64,000 bases of DNA from Setoptus koraiensis (lineage: Eukaryota; Arthropoda), in assembly GCA_048013815.1 (NCBI GenBank), contig CM106585.1, positions 1,302,001 to 1,366,000 on the forward strand, read 5' to 3'. Positions 1-11,702 of this stretch are shown one piece after another. Within the stretch, counting starts at the first letter, position 1. Every line of letters starts with the position of its first letter. Both the position numbers and the translations under genes were made by a program. The notes below the pieces were generated by a model. The model saw nothing but the letters and a program-made list of their open reading frames with translations. It was not told the DNA's origin and searched no databases.

Positions 1-2360
1 GATTGTTGTTATTGATGGTCAGCCAGTAGTGGCGGCCACAAGAGCCACCAATGGTATGGTTTATGTGGTGAACAAATTTGTCAACATTACAAACCAATCA
101 CCTACAGTGATTGAGCTAATTAATCAAAGCAGAAACCTTTCTACTTTTAGCTCATATTTGCGACTATCTGGTTTCGATTCAGAACTCAAAAAAGGTGAGC
201 TGTGCTTCTTTATGCCAAACCGGCGCATATTAGTTGGATTTTAATTTTAAATATTAGCCAATATCTAACGACATCGCCCTGCTTTGCTAACTTGATACAA
301 ATTTAGATTCTGGACCGATAACAATATTGGCGCCCACTAATGATGCCTTTGATCAGCTATCTGACAAAGGCAAAGCATTGCTCAACTCGGACCCAGCTGC
401 TCTCCTTGGTAAGCTACTCTTTAGATGCAGATGATGAGTCAATAAACTGAGTCCTTCAATAATGCTAATCAATTACAATAATCAAACGATCTTGTCAACG
501 AAATAAATTTCAGATATCATAAAAGGACATATCGTTGATGGAGCTCAATTTGGTAAACTGATATCAATGAGAGTCCGATTGCCAACTCTAAACGCGGGCC
601 AATTTGTCACAGCCAAGAACATCAAACGTAAGTTGTTTTTTATTTTTACCTCATTCTCCCTCCATAATTACACTGTTTGTTGTGATCGAAATTTATTAAT
701 ATGCAAACCAAATAACCAAATATCGCTCTGTCATCGCTCTCACTAGCAAACGTTTATCTACTGGATGAACAAATGACAACCATCAAGTTGGTAGGTTCAT
801 CTGGAAATGGTGTTGTGAATTCCATTGATCGTATCATAGTTCCACGATGGCTGAGAAATTCATTCGAGTCATTGTCAAATAGAAATAATAGTTCATTTGT
901 TGGAGATCGCGAAATTGAAAACATTGACTCCAGTAGGATAGGTAGATTTGAGTCGGGTATCAATCAATTCAATCAGCCCATAATAAGAGAGCCCAGTGCC
1001 ATAGATACCATTACTAGTAGCATTAATACATCGGATGGTTTCGAGTCGACATCTAACACTTTTGGAAACAATACCAATCAAGGTGTCAGAGATACACCGA
1101 ACACAACGACGAGTATGTTTAGTGGGGCTGCTACACTTTCTGATGGGCTAGACATATTTGTCATGACAAATAATAATAGATCGAGCAACAATAACAATCG
1201 AACTAGTACCATCAGACATCCTTTGGACGCAACAACAACAACAACTAGCTGGAACAATAATTCAATGTCTAAAAATATGAGATTAATTGAAGAATTGTCA
1301 TCTATGATGTCGGCAAACAAATTTGTAAAATTGTTGCATAAGGCTAATTCGGCAAAATTTCTAAAACAAGCAACAAACTATGTTATATTGGTGCCCACTG
1401 ATCAGGCTATCGATAAATTGCCAAAACAAATAATACAGATGCTGGAAAGGAATAATCAAAAATTAGAGGATCTAGTCAACTATCACATTCTTGAAACAAC
1501 ATTTGAATATATAAATATGATACCAGATGGTCAGACATTGAATACAATCAATGATAAAGATATTGTTTTCAATTGGTATAGGAACAACACAATACTTACT
1601 GCTTCCGGTTCTGTTGTGTTGAGCGGTGTACAAGAGGATAATATAGCTTTGCTTTTAGTAGATCGTGTACTATATCCAACTCCTGGCGATATAATGGACA
1701 TAATATCCAAATCGCCAATACTAAGCAACTTAACTAGAATAGTACGAAATACGGGCCTAGAACAACAATTATCCAAATCTGGCCCATTTACATTATTTGC
1801 ACCGTCAGATTATGCATTTAGCAAATTATCGGCCAACGACAGAGAGTTCCTTAATCGCGACACTGATGTAGCTAGAAGTAAGTTTTATCTCTTCGATTGA
1901 TATTGTTATAATTGTTTGAACATAACATTTGCTAAATAACTAAACTAACTGCTGCTCTCATTTCGCTATATTTCGTCGACTATTTCAAGGATTTTTGTTG
2001 AAGCATCTGAGCCAGCCGACAGTGTTTACATCTGCGATAGCTTTAAGCAATGTAACCACAATAATTCAGGGAGGCCAGTCAGTCCCGAGATTGAGTATAA
2101 CAAATTCGCTGGGCGATGAATTATTGTTACGCCAAATGAACGGTATGTCCTACTGACTTATATAAAACTCAATCATCAATTATATCGTACATGAATTCTG
2201 CTCATGGTCTCATTCAAATACTAAGACACTATAACTGTATTTTTCATCTCAATATTCTTCTGTCACCACAGACTATTTCTCTGTCAACGATGTCAACTTT
2301 TCATACTCTGATGTCGCGGCGACCAATGGAGTGATTCATGTGATTGATGGAACCTTATAG
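1..2360 (+). CDS. FAS1-domain (TGFBI/periostin/midline-fasciclin-like) protein, 3' part, copy A
   Basis: This is the 3' part of a secreted or surface adhesion protein built from fasciclin-1 (FAS1) domains; the 5' part lies left of the window. Six exons can be placed: 1-194, 307-408, 514-627, 747-1877, 1990-2142 and 2272-2360 (TAG stop). All junctions are GT-AG and all are phase 1. FAS1 hallmarks recur: an APTNDAF-type H1 box in exon 2, VPTDQAI and FAPSDYAF boxes in the large exon, and the ATNGVIHVID-type H2 box just before the stop. A serine/threonine/asparagine-rich linker lies inside the large exon. AATAAA signals occur near 2505-2512. FAS1 proteins are extracellular and mediate cell or matrix adhesion; that role is inferred from the family. 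A near-identical inverted copy lies at 26842-29400. Confidence 0.88.
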
Positions 2361-2639
2361 ATACTGTCATAATCGGCACACTCTATTATCCAGCAAGATA
2401 AATGTTGTAAATGTATAATTATTGTTATATGTTTGATTGTTATTCGATCAATTATGTAACTATTTTGTTTTATTCTTTGTAGTATAGTAGCCCATTCATC
2501 CAGCAACAAAATAATAAACCTCGTTTATGTACAGATATCAAGCAACCAAGAATTGATTTCATTATCAATAGATGTTAATTTATGCAGAAATTGCGAAAGA
2601 TAGTCTTGTTGAAACAGTTTTGGATCGAAAGCCATGAAG
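1..2639 (+). repeat. Left arm of 2.6-kb inverted duplication
   Basis: Positions 1-2639 match the reverse complement of 26563-29201 over their whole length without a net length change and with roughly a dozen base differences that I noticed. The match continues beyond the left edge of the window and stops in the other copy exactly at a 500-N gap. The likely cause is an unmerged second haplotype rather than a true genomic inverted repeat. Confidence 0.9.
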
Positions 2640-3277
2640 GCTCTCGGCGTTTGAATAGAAAACCCTGCTTGTTAGATGGGATTTCATTGTGAAGCAAAGC
2701 AACGAAACATTCCACACTCCACATTGACTATTCGGATATTCGATAAAATTTGGCGTTTTGACGGGACCAGCCAGAACCTTGGCCCGGCCTGTTGTGAGCC
2801 AGGTTGACGAAACATAAGGTTAGACGCATCGCAACAGATTGTGAAATCTTTCATCTGCGACAGTTTAACCTCTGGAAACACGAAAAAAATCCAGAGCGAC
2901 ATCTGTTGGCTGGATGCAAGGTATTTACGATTTGAAAATGCATGGGGGACATTCTTGTGTCGAATTGACTCACATTGAAACAACAGCGTGTGCTAGCATT
3001 TGTAACAACGGACTAATGAGATAGTTATCGAGTATACCTTTGTCAATCATCTCACTCATAACGTTGCATTATATCAACAGTAGCGAAGACCATAGTAACT
3101 TTCAACTAGGCTCACATTCAGTGTTATCATAGTCATTGTAAATATTTCCTTTGAAATCCGTGTCATTATTGTGAGCTATCTTGCACCTACCAGCACAGGT
3201 AGAGTGATACAAAGGTACATATTCATCCAGGATTATCAACCTCTCCATGACGAATAATAATTGGAGATAACAACGCT
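2640..3277 (+). promoter_or_regulatory. Upstream region of ankyrin gene, duplicated at 8110-8616
   Basis: No gene is visible. From about 2945 to 3190 the sequence resembles 8125-8400: both contain a stretch around ACATTGAAACAACAGCGTGT, then GTTATCGAGTATACCTTTGTC, and then a TATA-like block (TAGTCATTGTAAATATT here, TAGTCATTATAAATATT in the other copy) about 130-270 bases before the start codon of each ankyrin gene. The whole promoter was therefore duplicated together with the gene. Transcription starts are inferred, not shown. Confidence 0.55.
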
Positions 3278-4141
3278 ATGGAACAAACCAACGACAAAAA
3301 TGGAGATCAACTTGTACGAGTAGCGATGGCTGGCCAAATGGAGAAGGTTAAGTTCTACCTTGAAGAGGAAAATATTGATGTGGATTATACCGATAAACAT
3401 GGCGATACAGCACTGGACGGCGCTTCACTCGCTGGGCAAGTTGACACTGTCAATTACTTGATATCAAAGGGGGCTAATGTTAATGTTCGTTCGCTAGAAA
3501 AAGCAATCAGGGGTGGATCTGTTGAGATTGCAGAAATTCTCATTCAAAATGGGGCTGATCTTACAGAAAGCAGTAGAGCATCTCTGAATCTAGCTATAGA
3601 ATCTAATAGCCCTGGAATGATTAGTTTTGTTATGTCTAAGGGTTTCGACATAAACCAAAACGATCATAAGGGCATGACTCCCTTGGCATATGCCATGCAC
3701 ATGGCACGTTATGAAAGCATTAAGTTTTTGTTAGAGATTGGCGCAGACTATAAGAAGACTTCCTCGTACTACTTCGGAACGAGTTATGGGTTTTTACCTG
3801 TTCATCTTGGAGTTCACGGTTACTATGAAAGAGAAGCCATGAGATGTCTAGAGCTACTACTTAGGCATGTGGAGGAGAAGGAACGAAGACAGGGAATGAT
3901 TGACTATATAGATAACAATGATAATTCTAGGGGTGATACTGTTTTGCATCAAGCTTGCTCCTTTAAAAACTATGATGCGGTGAAGCTGCTGCTACAATGT
4001 GGTGCCGACCCACATATAAGAAATAGGGCGGGTAGAAAACCTCACCATTCTATTGAGTTCTCGAGATTATCGCTTCGTGATGAAGAGAGTGACTTTATGA
4101 GAACATTGTTCGAATCTGAAGGACACCATGCTCCATCGTAG
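3278..4141 (+). CDS. Ankyrin-repeat protein, 287 residues
   Basis: A single-exon, uninterrupted frame with an ATG start encodes a protein made almost entirely of ankyrin repeats. Repeats with the GADL/GANV ends and the LLL or YLIS helices can be followed from about residue 12 to residue 260; the central ones are degenerate. No signal peptide or membrane segment is seen, so a cytosolic adaptor role is the default inference. Ankyrin repeats bind partner proteins and reveal no enzymatic function. A diverged, interrupted paralogue with the same promoter lies at 8617-9489, and a longer ankyrin protein with toxin-like modules lies at 33302-44677. The gene ends 105 bases before an assembly gap. It could be a host gene or an old transfer from an endosymbiont; the visible sequence does not decide. 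Confidence 0.8.
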   Translation: MEQTNDKNGDQLVRVAMAGQMEKVKFYLEEENIDVDYTDKHGDTALDGASLAGQVDTVNYLISKGANVNVRSLEKAIRGGSVEIAEILIQNGADLTESSRASLNLAIESNSPGMISFVMSKGFDINQNDHKGMTPLAYAMHMARYESIKFLLEIGADYKKTSSYYFGTSYGFLPVHLGVHGYYEREAMRCLELLLRHVEEKERRQGMIDYIDNNDNSRGDTVLHQACSFKNYDAVKLLLQCGADPHIRNRAGRKPHHSIEFSRLSLRDEESDFMRTLFESEGHHAPS

Positions 4142-4246
4142 ATGCCGTATAGCATGCATTCACTGGTCAATCTGAGTTATTATTATTCTATTAAATTTAT
4201 TATATCCCTGACTTATGAGCCTACACAAACTGAGATATTTTCATCC

Positions 4247-4746
4247 NNNNNNNNNNNNNNNNNNNNNNNNNNNNNNNNNNNNNNNNNNNNNNNNNNNNNN
4301 NNNNNNNNNNNNNNNNNNNNNNNNNNNNNNNNNNNNNNNNNNNNNNNNNNNNNNNNNNNNNNNNNNNNNNNNNNNNNNNNNNNNNNNNNNNNNNNNNNNN
4401 NNNNNNNNNNNNNNNNNNNNNNNNNNNNNNNNNNNNNNNNNNNNNNNNNNNNNNNNNNNNNNNNNNNNNNNNNNNNNNNNNNNNNNNNNNNNNNNNNNNN
4501 NNNNNNNNNNNNNNNNNNNNNNNNNNNNNNNNNNNNNNNNNNNNNNNNNNNNNNNNNNNNNNNNNNNNNNNNNNNNNNNNNNNNNNNNNNNNNNNNNNNN
4601 NNNNNNNNNNNNNNNNNNNNNNNNNNNNNNNNNNNNNNNNNNNNNNNNNNNNNNNNNNNNNNNNNNNNNNNNNNNNNNNNNNNNNNNNNNNNNNNNNNNN
4701 NNNNNNNNNNNNNNNNNNNNNNNNNNNNNNNNNNNNNNNNNNNNNN
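4247..4746. other. Assembly gap, 500 N
   Basis: Exactly 500 N, as at 26063 and 44680. The uniform length marks a scaffold join of unknown true size. The helicase gene on the minus strand is cut by it. Confidence 0.99.
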
Positions 4747-7678
4747 TCTGATAAGATTACTCTGATCTTTGTAAGGTGTTATCACTCCAATGTCGTTCTT
4801 ATGAATACCCCGTGAAAGCAGAATATCAATCGTGGCTATAACGATTTCGACTTCGCCCTCGTTGATCCACGATGTCGATCGGGTTCTTGGGCTCTCATCT
4901 GAAGTGTGGCAATGAAAATAGATGGGCCTGTCGGGATTGGGGAACGGGCACATATCCTTGTTACCTATCCACTTTCTATCGCTCGCTTGAATACCGTTCC
5001 TAATCCTTCCTCCATTGAAGTGTTTGTTGGGAAATTTCGCTATCTCCGGGTGCATGCGGTACTGAACATTCAACAAGTTCGGCTCGAAACCAACATCTTT
5101 GAGTTTGCTATAAAAACTTTCTTTCATATAGGGTAGAAATTGATTGTCGTCGCCCACAAGTACAAACCTTCTAGGTCGATATTCCAGCAGTTTAAGAGCG
5201 TCTGGAACGCTGAATCGGCTGCAGTCATCAACAATCACAGAATCGAAGATACAAGGCAGACTGTATATTGACAATGAAAGAATATCATCGCAAGTACAAC
5301 AAATAACATCCGATTTGTCAAGAATTTCTCGCTCGCGAACACTCAGCTTATTCCGCAATACATGCAAGAGCCTATTAAAGTTATGTGACTGATATTTCTC
5401 CTCTTGTTTCTTCATGAACCGGTCGAGCAGCCATTCAGGACCGATTCTAACAACTCTGAGTTCGCCAGATTCGTGAATCTTTTCTGCTATATTATCGACG
5501 GTCTTGTTGTCTGCCGCACAAATAAGTATCTTGGATCTCCTAGAGAGTCTCGTCTGGAATAGTTTCAAGGCCAATAAGGTAGCAGTCACTGTCTTTCCCG
5601 TGCCCGTTGGTCCCATAATCAGACTGATTCTATTAGACAATGAATTGTTGATTGCATCCATTTGACATCTATCAAGCCGAATAAAATCACCAGCTAACGT
5701 CGTCACGTCTATTGCTACAGATTTCAGCAGGTTTTTCCTTTGTAAGTTCAGATAAACATTTTTTTTCTGAAGGAAGACTGAACGAAGCAAGTTGTCAGAC
5801 AAAATTCTTTGATGCCAAGAAAGAAAAAAGAAGCAATATAAAAAAGAAAAAAAAAATAGCGGAAAAAAAAAAGAAAATATAAAAAGGAATGAAAAAGAGA
5901 TAGGACCAAAAAAAGCAAGGGAAAAAAAAGAAAAAAAAGAACAAAAAAAAAAAAATAAAAAATAATGAAAAAAAAAAATAAGTAGGAAAAGAAAAAAAAA
6001 ATAGAAAAAAAAAAAAAAAGGGAAAAAAAAAAAAAAAAAAGAAAAGAAAAAAAAAAAAAAGAAAAAAAAAAATAAAAAAAAAAAAATAAAGAAAAAAAAT
6101 AAAGAAAATAATGAAAAAATAAAGAAAAAAAAGATAAGAACAAAAAAAAAAATAAAAAGAAAAAAGAAAAAAGAAAAAAAGCAAAAAAAAAAAAAAAATA
6201 ATAAAAAAGAAGTAAACAAAAAGCGGAAAGATAAGAAAATAAAAGATATAAAAAAAAAAAAGAAAAAAAAAGAAAAAAGGAAAAAAAAAAGAAAAAATAA
6301 AAAAAAAAAAAAAAAAGAAAAAGAATAAAGAAAAATAAAAAAAGAAAAGTAAAGCGAAAAAAAAGACGAAAAAAAGAAAAAAAATAAAAAGAATAAAAAA
6401 AGGCACAACCAAAAAAAGCAAAAGAAGAAACAAAAAAATAAAAAAAAAAAAAAAAAAAAGAAAAAAGAAAAAAAAAAAAAAAGAAAAAAAAAAAAATAAT
6501 GAAAAAAATAAAGAAAAGAAGGAAAAGAAAAAAAAAAATGAAGTAGAATAAAAAAAAAAAAGAAGAAAAAAAAAGAAAAAGAACAAAGAAAAAAACACGT
6601 TTTCTTTCCTCTTGTGCTTCTCTATAAGTGCAATATTAGTTAATTTGAACAAGCCTTTCATTGGCATATGTTCGAGCCTTTCGCAGAACCACCTTTTCCT
6701 AACATCCAACTGAATGAAACTCTTGACTTTGACATTAATGTACCCCCCTGAAAGAGAACCGGAGCGACTTGGTGCAACAAGCAGATGGTTTCTAGGGTAA
6801 GGGCTGATATTAACATCATGGAGCCATCCTTTTGCTGACCATATCCTTTCATCTAGTCTATTGAATTCAGACAATTCCAGATCGGTATGGCAATCGATAT
6901 CGTGGAGAAAATATCGACCGACTGCATCCAATTCTATTTTCGCAATCCAGTATTCATCACCTCTACTGTCGTAACAGCCCTCACTCCATTGTATTTCTGT
7001 GAAATCTTGCTCGCAGTATCTGAGTTCTTCTTCTAACGAGTGAGCATAAAACGGGATCTCATTCGCTAACAGAGCCTTTTCTTTCTTATATAAATCACCG
7101 CTAGCTGTCAAACTGAGAATCGAAAAATTCTGACCAATGTCAGATAAATGAGTGTATCTCCAATCAATAATAATTAATAAATTAGGCCAGCGACTCTTGA
7201 TGGTCTCGAGCTCCTCTTCATCATCTAATCTATTGTTTGCTATTATTAAAGTTGTCATTCTATTACATTTTTCCAATATTGATATGAGCTCAGATGGAGC
7301 TATCGACACCCCGGACACGTTCAAGATTTCCAATTCTGGACAATTGTCAGTTATTATGGAATGAGCGTTGTGTCCGATCCCCATGAGCGCACTCTCGTTT
7401 CTCCATTCATTTGTTAATTTAAGCGACTTGAGTTTTGACGCACTGGTCAGGATAGGTTCAAGAGTTTCAAGGTAGATAGAGTTTGCTTTGCAATCATCGA
7501 GAGATAAATTTTCAATTGTCTGATGTAATTGATACGATTCCAGTACCACACTCATTAATCGGTCCGACAACAGGCACAAATGATAGCGATCGTTGTGATC
7601 TCTGAGATGGTTGAGTATCATGAGCAAAACTTCGGCGGGCAACAGGTCAAGCCAGCACGCCGGTTCCTCTAACGCCAT
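4747..7678 (-). CDS. F-box/LRR protein joined to UPF1-type SF1 helicase (C terminus lost in gap)
   Basis: Minus-strand gene with ATG at 7678. Exon 1 (7678 to about 6599, 360 codons) starts with an F-box (LLPAEVLLMILNHL, residues about 10-50), followed by a leucine-rich-repeat-like stretch (residues 55-190) and a tryptophan-rich segment. Exon 2 (about 5810 to the gap at 4747) carries superfamily-1B helicase motifs in order: a Q-like motif (LDRCQMDAINNSL), Walker A GPTGTGKT, motif II VIVDDCSR (DDCS where most relatives have DEAS/DEAT), motif III VLVGDDNQFLP, motif IV NVQYRMHPEI and part of motif V ITPYKDQ. The last motif is beyond the gap. F-box proteins recruit targets to SCF ubiquitin ligases; UPF1-type helicases unwind RNA or DNA. 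That both halves form one protein is inferred from strand, frame and the lack of a stop at the junction; the intron is the low-complexity tract at 5818-6594. This is not FBH1, which has a UvrD-type helicase. Two separate genes remain possible. Confidence 0.65.
5818..6594 (-). repeat. 780-base A/G low-complexity tract (T/C-rich on coding strand), probable intron
   Basis: The plus strand is almost only A and G with rare T or C, in irregular (A)nG units. On the coding (minus) strand it is a giant pyrimidine tract between the F-box exon and the helicase exon. A GT donor (AAC|GTGTTT) lies at about 6598 and a possible AG acceptor (CATCAAAG) at about 5811. Some of it may be sequencing or assembly noise. 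Confidence 0.75.
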
Positions 7679-8616
7679 AGTGTTTGCTGGCAAGTCTCTG
7701 TGAGCCAGAGGAAGAAGGTCAACAATGATTCATCCAAAATTTGAGTATTGAAGGTATGGCGAAATTGTGTTGTGGTGGGAAACAATGCAGATACTGAAAA
7801 TAACAATCGTTCCACTATAGAATACTGATGGGGATGATTTGGTTTTTTATCAGATTTTGTTGGTGCCGTCACTATGTGGGTAAAGTTCCATATACTAAAG
7901 CTCGAACAGGATACAGTCTATGAATAGACTGTATCCGTTGAAAAACAGCTGTTAGAATGACTGTTGACAACAGTATTAGCTACGCGTGAGTCTTTCGGTG
8001 TCTCATTGGCAAAATCCACAATGGCAGTTGACATCGAAACTGTCAGGACGCAAATGTGCGTAAAAATTTTTGCGGATTTGGAAATCTGCTGTGCAATATG
8101 CAATCTGTCCCAACACTAATGGGGGGCCATCCTAGTGTCGAAATGGTTGACGTCGTTCTCCTGTCGACATTGAAACAACAGCGTGTTCTAGCCTTCAAAA
8201 CACACTGGACTAATAAGATTGTTATCGAGTATACCTTTGTCGAGCATTAACTCACACATGTAACATCGAACAATAGCGTATAATAACAACGATAACGGAG
8301 ACAACTGCTACTTTTATTTTCGTTATCATTTCGCTATTGTAGTCATTATAAATATTCTTATTGACATCTGAATATTGATCTGAGTGAGTATTATTCCGCA
8401 CAGCTATCATCAGAAGCCAATATCTGGCACCATTACACTAGCCAGTGCCTGTTATTTAATTCGTCGAATCTACTATAACCACTAAATATTACATCAATAT
8501 ATACATTAGATATAAGATTTGGGGGAGCACAGAAGCAATTTTGCGGCATACGTCTGGTCTTGGATGTTCAGCTGTAAATTCTGGTACAACCATAGATGAA
8601 GTGATACAAGCTCACA
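7679..8616. promoter_or_regulatory. Divergent intergenic region between helicase gene and ankyrin pseudogene
   Basis: No coding frame is supported. The right half (about 8125-8400) is the duplicated ankyrin promoter described at 2640-3277, with a TATA-like block near 8340-8356. The left half holds the 5' side of the F-box gene and the perfect palindrome at 7909-7936. Confidence 0.5.
7909..7936. repeat. Perfect 13-bp palindrome with 2-nt spacer
   Basis: GGATACAGTCTAT is followed after GA by its exact reverse complement. It could form a hairpin or be a target or relic of a transposon end. It lies at the left border of the duplicated ankyrin block. Confidence 0.85.
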
Positions 8617-9489
8617 ATGTCCAGTGGTGAGTTCCGCAGTCAGCTATTGTCGGCTGCAGTTCGTGGCCCACTAAGAAAGGTTAAGTTTTATATTGAAGAA
8701 GCAAGCATTGATGTGAATTATGTTGAGGATGGTAGCCTCACAGCACTGTCCATTGCTTCTTCTCGCGGACATGTTGATATTGTTAACTACTTGATATCAA
8801 AGGGAGCTAATATTGATTCTTGTCCGCTAGCAAGAGCGGTTGAAAAAGGACATGTGGAGATTGCAAAAATCCTCATCCAAAAAGGAGCTAAAACAGATTG
8901 TAAAGAAAAAGGTATCAATCTTATGAATCTAGCTACATACTCTAATAACCCTGAAATGATTAATTTTGTCATGTCTGTTTGTTTGGACATTGACCAATAC
9001 AACGATCTTGGTGAAACACCCCTGTCACATGCCATGATGTTTAGATGTTAGGAGAGCGTTAAGTTTTTGCTAGAGAACGGCGCCGACTATAAGAAGACTT
9101 CCTCGGACATATAGCGCAGGCATTATGGGTTTTTACCTTTTAATCACCCTCGTTATTACTTAGTAAGAGAAAGCTTGAGATGTCTAGAGCTACTACTAAA
9201 GCATGTGGAGGCAAAGGAAGGAAGACGAGGAATGATTGACTATATAAATAACAATGACAATCATTGGGGGACTACTGCTTTGCATACTGCCTGTGCAATC
9301 GGATGCTACCATGTGGTCAAGCTGTTGCTAGAATGTGGCGCTGACCCAAATATAAGAGATAAGAAGGGTCGCAAAGCTTACCATCTCATCGTAAGTTGGT
9401 GTCATATTAATGGAAGACGTATTGACGATCGCAAGCATATACAGAAATTGTTCGGAAAATTATTCGCCGACCGAGCCAGATTTTCGTGA
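8617..9489 (+). pseudogene. Broken paralogue of the 3278-4141 ankyrin gene
   Basis: The reading frame aligns over its whole length with the ankyrin protein at 3278-4141 (for example VNYLISKGAN, EIAKILIQKGA, MRCLELLLKHVE-type and VKLLLECGADP segments), and its promoter is also duplicated. The open frame is interrupted about twice, although both flanking parts stay in the same frame and keep ankyrin sequence. The simplest reading is a recently dead duplicate. Protein divergence from the intact copy is large, so the duplication itself is not recent. Confidence 0.75.
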
Positions 9490-9565
9490 AACTTTAGTTG
9501 TAGCCCCGGAAGGGCCCCATAGAAAATTTCCGATAGTCCGGTGGGGGGGGAGAGGTGGCAAGTGT

Positions 9566-9988
9566 CTACTTCTGGTTTACTGACATTCTTTCCAAAGCTT
9601 GCCTCAATCTTTCAAACCTTGTGAATGACGCTCTTTCTCGCTGTTGTTTCACTGCATCTCTAAGTGCATACATTATTGGCGACACTGAAGAGAAGATCTG
9701 ACAATTTTCATCTCTCATAGTGATGAATAATTGTATCTCTAGCATTTGATTGCGCATGCATGAACAACTGTACGACCATAAAGTACTCCTTATACGAAAT
9801 GTCCTTTCAAAATACTGCAGCAAGTGTACGAAAATAAAATGTACGTCGTTGATCAATTGTATCCCGTCATGAGGCAGCATAAAATAAATATATTTAGTTA
9901 GTTGTGGCCGGTGTAGGATGATTAAATTGATGACTGAACCAACTGGGGAGTGTTGATTTTGAACGAGCAATTTGGCAATACGAGCCAT
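9566..9988 (-). CDS. Unrecognised 140-residue ORF
   Basis: ATG-initiated minus-strand frame of 140 residues with even amino-acid use and no simple repeats, which separates it from the many repeat-driven frames to its right. The C terminus (around SPIMYALRDAV then basic helix FERLRQALERM) looks superficially like the end of a seven-helix receptor, but no membrane helices precede it. It may be an isolated exon, or chance. No function is proposed. It lies 77 bases after the ankyrin pseudogene on the opposite strand. Confidence 0.3.
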   Translation of the reverse strand: MARIAKLLVQNQHSPVGSVINLIILHRPQLTKYIYFMLPHDGIQLINDVHFIFVHLLQYFERTFRIRSTLWSYSCSCMRNQMLEIQLFITMRDENCQIFSSVSPIMYALRDAVKQQRERASFTRFERLRQALERMSVNQK

Positions 9989-11670
9989 TAATCGATTCGC
10001 TCATCGTCACCTTTGTCCGTCAATACGCTGTGTGTCAAACAATACTGCTAAACAAGGTCTTGGCGCTGATAAAGCGGCTGTTGTTGTTGCTGTGGTTGTT
10101 GTTGCATGGTCTGATGTGACAGGACGAAGCGACGTTGTCAGCGAGTTGTTATTGTTGTTCTCTTGTCTGTCTGGTTGCAAGCAACCGATTTATGCTTTGT
10201 CACATAATCGGATCACAATTGTACATGCCAGCCTGTCACACACACACACACACACGACAATTAAAGGACGAGTCGTCTGTTGCGTAACGCAACTAACTAG
10301 CAACTACAATAATGACACATGAGCAGCGATAAACAAGAAAACAACAACAGTGGCAACAATAAACTTGCTACATCACCGATACACACGAAACTGATGATTG
10401 TCGTCATCCTCGTTGTCGGTGCTGCTGCTGCTGCTGTCATCATGTCGAGTTTGTAGCACGGTCTAACGGTGCCAATTACAGGTAAACACGTAAACAGTTG
10501 CACTTGTCGTGGTCGACACTTGTGTTCCCGTTATTATCATTATTGTCACTGTTATTGTTGTTGTTGTTGGCGTTGCTGTGATGGCAGCCGTTGTGTTGTT
10601 GCTGTCACACTGGTTGCAGTCTACAACTAGTTGCATTCAACGATTGGCCCGTTGCAATTGTCAAAATGGGCTTGCCAGCTAGTTTGCCTGACACTGTAGA
10701 GTATAGACACTGGGGATTCTGTTCAGAGTGTTGCACTTTCAAGCAAAGTTAACGTTATCTAATGGTCTCTGACGACCATTATAACAATGTAAGCGAAAAA
10801 CAGTGTTGTTTGTGTATAAACAGCAGGCCGTGTTTCTAACGAACTGCAGTAACAACAACGACAACAACAACAACAATAACAGCCAAGAGAGTCAGTCAAG
10901 TGACACAAACGATACGGCTGAAATTAATTACGTAATGGGCCCAGATTTTAAAACATACACACACATTAGCTGTCAGTGACTAACGAGCTTGGCATCGTTC
11001 ATGTGTCGTGTTTCTGTTGTTGCTGTTGTTGATGTTGACCGTCAGACGGCGCAACACGAGCAAACTAGCAGTTGTTGTTGTTGTTGTTGTTGTTGCTGCA
11101 TAAGACAACCAGTGCAACTAGGCCAGCAACGATTAGTCACCATCAGTAGACGGCGATGTTGCGTAACCAGAGTGCGCGCCAAGGCCTCGGTGCACGTCGT
11201 TCATTGACCCCGCGTAAAGTTAGTTAAGTTAGTCAGCGATTTGGATGGGCGCGTGATTGGCCAATATTGTTTAGCCTGTGCATAGTGCAACTGTGGCTGC
11301 TCTAATTATCCATACCATTACATGTATATACATACGACTAATCATTGTTATCCGTTATGTCTAACTAATTCTGTCAAGTAAACTAACTAATGTTGTCCGC
11401 TTTGTGAGCTATGGCGTTGCTATGCGTCGCATTGTTGTTGCGCAAGCTGTTGTGCGTCTCACCAAAACACTATTGGCAATAGCAACAAGTTGCCGCCAGC
11501 AACTGTTTATAACTGTTTTATGTGAATACGATGCTACGCGACAATTGTTACGTAACCCGCTCTCGCTCTCGTCCAATGCGTCTGTCAGTGGCTACTAATA
11601 GTGGCAATCGGGACACGATTGCAACTATTAGTACTGCTGGACTGCTGGTGCCAGTGCAACCATCTACCAG

Positions 11671-11702
11671 TGTGTGTGTGTGTGTGTGTGCGTGTGTGTG
11701 TG
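11671..11702. repeat. (TG)n microsatellite
   Basis: A 32-base TG run with one CG interruption. Similar shorter CA/TG runs lie at 10237-10254, 12201-12222, 14882-14905, 19955-19970 and 52570-52591. Confidence 0.9.

Noticed and set aside
5748-6408. Phenylalanine-rich polypeptides on the minus strand
   Set aside because: Product of the A/G low-complexity tract; treated as intron.
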